A stretch of DNA of 64,000 bases from Coprococcus sp. (GTDB lineage Bacteria; Bacillota; Clostridia; Lachnospirales; Lachnospiraceae), in contig JAGBHU010000038.1 in assembly GCA_017935345.1 (NCBI GenBank), forward strand, positions 62,001-126,000, written 5' to 3'. Below are positions 62,401-64,000 of the stretch, piece after piece. Position numbers and translations under genes: made by a program. The notes beneath the pieces are model-generated. The model saw nothing but the letters and a program-made list of their open reading frames with translations. It had not been told where the DNA came from and searched no databases. How positions within the stretch are numbered: position 1 is the stretch's first letter; every line of letters begins with the position of its first letter.

Positions 62401-64000
62401 TGGATATTTTCTCCATATGTAATCGTAAGTCCTGACACCAGCTTAACATTTTCAATTACAGTTCCATCCTTACATGTAATATTGGTTATAGCAGGAGTAA
62501 TCTGCTTTCCTGTATACTCATAGCTTTCACCTGCAATATGAAGGGCTCCTGCCTGGATGCTTAATTTACCTATTGTAAATTCTTTCTCAATATTGCCCTT
62601 ATAGTTGCCCTTACCTGTTATGGTAACTGTCGCTGTTCCTGCATTTGTATTATTTTTATAAGCTACGGTATAATCCTTGCCTTCTGCAAGTGCAGCGCCG
62701 TCATCTGAAACGGTGAGTTCATATGTAATCGGCTGTCCCTGATAAGTAGCATCCTGTACGCCTTCTACCTGGCAGTTTTCTATACTCTTTGCCAGAATTC
62801 TGAAGCTTCCCGTCTTTGTTCCAAAGTAGTCATTAATACCTGTAATCTCAAAGCTTGCAGTTCCTGCTTCTACATTCGCAGTTTCATCATAGGAAACTGT
62901 ATAATCCACACCTTCTGTAAGCGTAGCATCACCTAATACAACCTTGATTGTTGTGTGAAGCGACGAACCTGTGTATGTAACATCATCTGCCGTAACTGTT
63001 GCAGACACAATACTTATAGGGGTAATTGTAAAGCCTGCTGTTTTTGTTCCCTTATAATTGCCCTTTCCTGTTACAGTGACTGAAGCCTCACCGACTTCCG
63101 TATTATTTTCATAGGTAACATCATAATCTGTTCCTTTTTCAAGGGTAACTCCGTCTACCGTTACGGTAACATCAGGAGTAACGGCACTTCCCGTAAACTC
63201 ATATGCACTCTTATCAAGTGTAAGCTCTCCGCTTTCTATGGATGCAGCTTCTATGACAATATCTGTTTGAAAGCTGCCTGTATAATTTGTATTGTCCTTG
63301 GCGGATACGGTTACTGTTCCGTTTCCTGCCTTGTCGCAATCTTGAAGCGTTATCTCAAAGCTATCCATGTCAGTTATCTCACGAATAACATCATCGACCT
63401 CTAAGCAAAAGCCTGTAATATTGACATGAATTCCGGCAGGAGAATATGTATCCTTCAATGCACCTTCAATATATGCGCTGCTTATATCTACAGGGGTAAT
63501 TGTAAAGCTTGCTGTCTTCGTTCCCTTATAATCATGAATACCCTTGATCGTTACCGTAGCAGTTCCTGCATTAATATTATTTGTATAAGTAAGCTCATAA
63601 TCAACACCCTCTGTCAAAGCTTCATCTGAATATGTAACATTTACATCCGGTGTAAGCGCATTGCCAAAGCTGTACTTCTGACTGCTTATAGGCTGAATTA
63701 CTGCATTTGCAATATCTATCAAATCTTTTTCAATTTCAAAATTCGCATTCATACTGCCTACATAATTACCTATACCTGTAACGACTACCGAAGCCTTTGA
63801 ATCTTCTGTTGTTGCTTCAATATTGTTGAAATACTCAACCGTATAATCCGTATCCTGAACCAACGTCTTATTGCCATCTGTTACAACGACCTCCGGACAT
63901 ACAGGAAGCTTGGTATACTTCTGTACATCTATCGGAGCTATCTTACATTCCGATATATTTCTTCTTGTAATCGTAAATCCGGCATTTACAACGCCCGTAT
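53493..64000 (-). CDS. Giant secreted repeat protein, MBG/YDG-like domains plus four FN3 (5' end outside window)
   Basis: The frame is open from 64000 to the stop at 53493, at least 3501 residues; the N terminus with any signal peptide is beyond the window. Forty complete units of about 75-85 residues, plus a fragment, each contain a YTG...TP start, a DYTVSYSNN-type centre and a TGKGNYTGT-type end. This is the pattern of MBG/YDG-like bacterial Ig-like repeats. The last 375 residues are four fibronectin type III domains (about 54618 down to 53493) with repeated WxKVxGAxGYxxYR cores; the final one is very Lys-rich. There is no LPXTG or C-terminal membrane helix, so it is probably secreted or held on the wall by charge. 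A surface adhesin or scaffold role is inferred. No frameshift or stop was seen. Confidence 0.92.
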   Translation of the reverse strand, partial: TGVVNAGFTITRRNISECKIAPIDVQKYTKLPVCPEVVVTDGNKTLVQDTDYTVEYFNNIEATTEDSKASVVVTGIGNYVGSMNANFEIEKDLIDIANAVIQPISSQKYSFGNALTPDVNVTYSDEALTEGVDYELTYTNNINAGTATVTIKGIHDYKGTKTASFTITPVDISSAYIEGALKDTYSPAGIHVNITGFCLEVDDVIREITDMDSFEITLQDCDKAGNGTVTVSAKDNTNYTGSFQTDIVIEAASIESGELTLDKSAYEFTGSAVTPDVTVTVDGVTLEKGTDYDVTYENNTEVGEASVTVTGKGNYKGTKTAGFTITPISIVSATVTADDVTYTGSSLHTTIKVVLGDATLTEGVDYTVSYDETANVEAGTASFEITGINDYFGTKTGSFRILAKSIENCQVEGVQDATYQGQPITYELTVSDDGAALAEGKDYTVAYKNNTNAGTATVTITGKGNYKGNIEKEFTIGKLSIQAGALHIAGESYEYTGKQITPAITNITCKDGTVIENVKLVSGLTITYGENIHSGKGTVTVSAGADSNYDGNVTAEFEITKKDISDAVVVVEDAAYTGSAITPEYSIVLNGYNLTADDYTVTCYNNKDISSETNKPYIVIEGKGDFTGSITKEFAITAESLANAEINVEGTYIYDGTAKIPTYKVVIGNKTLATDVDYVAEYENNTNAGEAVIRITGTGNYSGSKTAVFTIAKKSIADYKISGVSDVTYTGSQITFDIVVGNDTETFVKDTDYTVSYSNNVNVTSDDSKAVVTVTGKGNYTGTITQEFNILGVSLDDVTVTGVEDSAVYTGAGIRFAALKLVYGQYTLINGTDYTVTYGNNTNVSTEGNPATLTIKGAGSFTGTLNYTFVITPKSLLDCSVGNIEGQLYTGSALTPEIVIKDGSYILVKGKDYEVSYSNNIEVTEEGNPAVAAITGKGNYEGEATREFTISYKVIDISGAEIQLISGDTYRYNYGVAVEPEIKVMLGENVLTAGKDYTVSYANNISAGNAAVTITGKREYKGTVSKAFTITPVDISDGRLELEADTFVYTGQAVKPTVQNIITDADGTHSVAVSDGFTVSYSNNTTAGTGIVTVTAKSGTNYTGSLTAEFTISAVELAAAEIAVADQTYTGNALTPVVTVQLNGATLIQGVDYTVTYSDNTNVGTANVTITGAGNYTGTVTGSFKITARNIGTSIVSAEAQVYTGKAIIPEITVMNGSRKLIENKDYTVAITNNIDKGTALIEISGIGNYTGTVTGSFEITAKDITDCEIADIASVIYTGKAQTPVVTVTSEGETLVLSKDYTVVYSDNVGVTTTARKAKAVITGKGNYTGSVTKIFDITAADITAAIVSGIPEKTQYTGNEIEVSGLTVILGDIQLNENSDYVLSYTNNKEVGTATVTITGAGNYQGVIEKTFEITTKDIADCQIGQIPGQKHTGSQIKPEPTVKNGQLVLTLGTDYELAYANNTDVTTAAEVIITGKGNYAGSVTVYFTISKDIVDINKADVSPVADQTYNFGEEITPVPAITYGNETLILGTDYTVSYENNVNAGTAEITITGTGFYSGTRTERFEILPYSVEEGMIVLDADVYTYTGKNITPEISGIVIPGKETITDLSGFDISYSNNKNVGSDAEIIVTAKAGTNFTGTLKASFEIIAMSVSTAGITVADAEYTGAKLTPPATVTVNGVVLTEGTDYDTLYENNVNVGTAKLTVIGKGNYTGSISENFKITEKSIADAVIAVEDQAYTGKAVTPEVTVTLGDKQLVNGTDYTVSYSDNINVGNAVVVVTGKGNYKDTVSEAFKITAKSMADAEVSPIAAETYTGTAITPAVTVHDASGAVLTAGTDYDITYTNNVNATTSDSKAAAVITGKGNYAGSLTAEFEILPASINQAVVSGYSQLVTYTGAEITFADITVSVNGNVLDAEDYQVSYTGNTYPAEDGETYFTVTGKGNYTGNVICYFQIARKDLSECTADEIEGQLWTGEAITPAVTVRNGSVVLHAGTDYEVSYENNINETTQTAKAKAVITGKGYYTGTITKEFVIAKVLTDISKASIAKIADQTYNFGKELRPEVVVTYAGKTLVQNVDYKLEYTNNVNAGTATVKITGVGNYNNSTEVTFKITKADISAAAATLKETAVVYTGSAITPSVTKLTIGSNMISDMSAFDITYSDNTNVGSAKVQITAKADSNYSGTVTAEFEITGKSIASANMTAMPAEYTGQPIVPKVTVTLDGKQLVADKDYTISCQNNTDVTANATVVITGKGNYTGSISGTFEITAKSIEGIPVQIPAQAYTGMAIKPGIQLEAGGYVLKENEDYTVSYSNNINVTTDDSKAVATIRGINNFTGRLTVNFDITAKDISKLSISDIEAQEYTGNAITPSVTIKDGSMTLVAGRDYDITYSNNTSITTEAKAVITGKGNYAGTATVTFEICETSIAGGAVTGVGKSAVYTGSEITFDDIVVVYGGNKLTKNVDYIVSYENNINVTTDSSKAYAVIKGKGNFGGEIRCAFDITPKDIGTCTIGDIAGQVYTGKAVTPKVTIKNGKALLTEGTDYTLSYENNVAITTDSSKAKVIITGKGNYTGTASKEFTIAKEIVDISNAKISAIADQYYNLGAALEPDVEVTYNGRTLEKDEDYTVSYANNKEVGTATVTINAIGANSGTINGTFKILPIDITNGTASLASETVLYTGAEIKPAVTGLQVSREGKLISVNDMSAFDISYKSNVKVGTATVTIKAKDGKGFAGTISATFEITAASIAGAQVDVADAAYTGLAVIPDVTVTLNGKTLTKGVDYTISAENNVDVTSAAVVTITGCGNYTGTLTRSFAITAKDVADCTVSDIVGAEYTGEAVTPDVTVQNGNVTLVKGTDYTVAYENNVNVSNSAKVIITGTGNYTGSVTKTFEITKKSIAQAVISGTSGAVYSGNEITFDNISVQLDGKTLTENVDYTVSYNHNVDATENAEVIITGAGNYTGIAKKTFVISPLNIEATAVVSGIPQEKTYTGKAITLTGVQVMQGAKELVLGTDYKISYANNINVTTAANPAECTITFTGNYAGSVTKEFAIIPCSIETGKIADIADQSYTGSEVTPKLTITVNGNKLGADDYTAEYSNNINIGTASVVVTGKGNYTGTLEATFTIVPAKVAGLTFVYASSTTGSVKVSWNALAGADGYYVYQYDAASKSYKLAGTVNATEYTLNGLKAGTSYKVAVSAYITLPDGSKLEGVKSEVNTSTLPAKVTGFKSTARTDTSITLAWSKVTGATGYRVYRYDTATKKYVVVKTLTGTSFTVSGLKGGTDYKFKINAYRTVYGKTLWSADTVGSFTTSVSAVKGLKLVKRGTNSITFKWSKVSGADGYYIYRYNTKTRKYVKIKDITNAATTKFVSSKLKAGTTYTYRVCAYKKSGTTKLTGKFATFKNTTRPATPIIRLKTKSKQAVIRWKKISGANGYQIYMSTKKNGKYKRVATVKSGRKVRYTKKKLKSGKTYYFKVKAYKTYKGKKVYSSYSTIKKIKVK
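54619..63730 (-). repeat. Higher-order array: seven-domain super-repeats of about 1.63 kb
   Basis: Units that carry NFG-type text instead of YTG (VDI[SN]xA...QTYNFG) start near 63725, 61145, 59520, 57883 and 56245. Successive spacings for the last four are 1625, 1637 and 1638 bases, and the remaining block to 54619 is about 1626. Within each block the unit types recur in order: NFG unit, long unit with TAKxGTNFTG-type text, two or three standard units, a unit of xVSG...YTGxEITF type and a DxxxCxxxxIxGQxYTG unit. The first block (63725-61145) has eleven units. Boundaries are read by eye and may be off by some tens of bases. Confidence 0.8.

Noticed and set aside
53493-63863. Start of the giant gene at 63863
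   Set aside because: The TTG there is merely the first permitted start; the frame continues upstream in the same repeat pattern to the window edge, so the true start is outside.

Overview
The window comes from a moderately AT-rich, low-GC Gram-positive bacterium, most likely a gut Clostridia of the family Lachnospiraceae. The evidence is the set of families: a eukaryotic-type NADP isocitrate dehydrogenase, a lysine riboswitch on dapA, the murB-rapZ-whiA-crh order, TagF-like polymer synthases, and a giant secreted protein of MBG/YDG-like and fibronectin type III repeats. Species cannot be fixed from the sequence. Almost every gene lies on the minus strand; only a MATE exporter, uvrC, a YfbR-like nucleotidase and a phospholipase-C-like gene are on plus.

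Layout. 1-6.4 kb: start of the gatCAB amidotransferase operon and a four-gene teichoic-acid-like polymer cluster (one GT2 and three TagF-type proteins, one fused to a GT4). 6.6-11.3 kb: icd, birA with a small membrane protein, an intergenic GC-rich tandem repeat, and the MATE pump. 11.4-18.3 kb: purA, purB, purF, glmM and a lipid kinase. 18.3-20.7 kb: queD-queE-folE-queC, the complete preQ0 route. 20.9-23.6 kb: thrC, with a tandem-repeat leader, and a secreted 3D-domain protein. 23.9-28.2 kb: a lysine-riboswitch operon dapA-dapB-(unknown)-coaX-dusB. 28.2-30.5 kb: a LacI-type sensor fused to GGDEF. 30.8-36.6 kb: a tandem OB-fold protein, a SpoU methyltransferase, dnaE and a DUF5662 gene. 36.7-41.4 kb: tRNA-Thr(CGT), a DUF4143 ATPase, a possible ribbon-helix-helix gene and a large Sel1-repeat protein. 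41.5-46.7 kb: crh, whiA, rapZ, murB, glk and hprK, linking carbon catabolite control with cell-wall synthesis. 46.9-53.4 kb: uvrC, yfbR-like, ftsH, a zinc-ribbon membrane protein and the PLC-like gene. 53.5-64 kb: the 3' 10.5 kb of one giant gene that runs off the window.

Many start codons were moved inward from the longest possible frame because a strong Shine-Dalgarno (usually GGAGG) sits just before an internal ATG. Twelve terminators and thirteen promoters could be read directly.

The most noteworthy items are: the giant protein, whose 40 or so domains form a higher-order seven-domain super-repeat of about 1.63 kb; a dispersed promoter/leader repeat found before thrC, the GGDEF gene and, shortened, ftsH; a Crh-like protein with Glu15 and Ser46 beside hprK; RapZ with a changed Walker A; the TagF-GT4 fusion; and unusually long near-perfect hairpins at transcription-unit ends.
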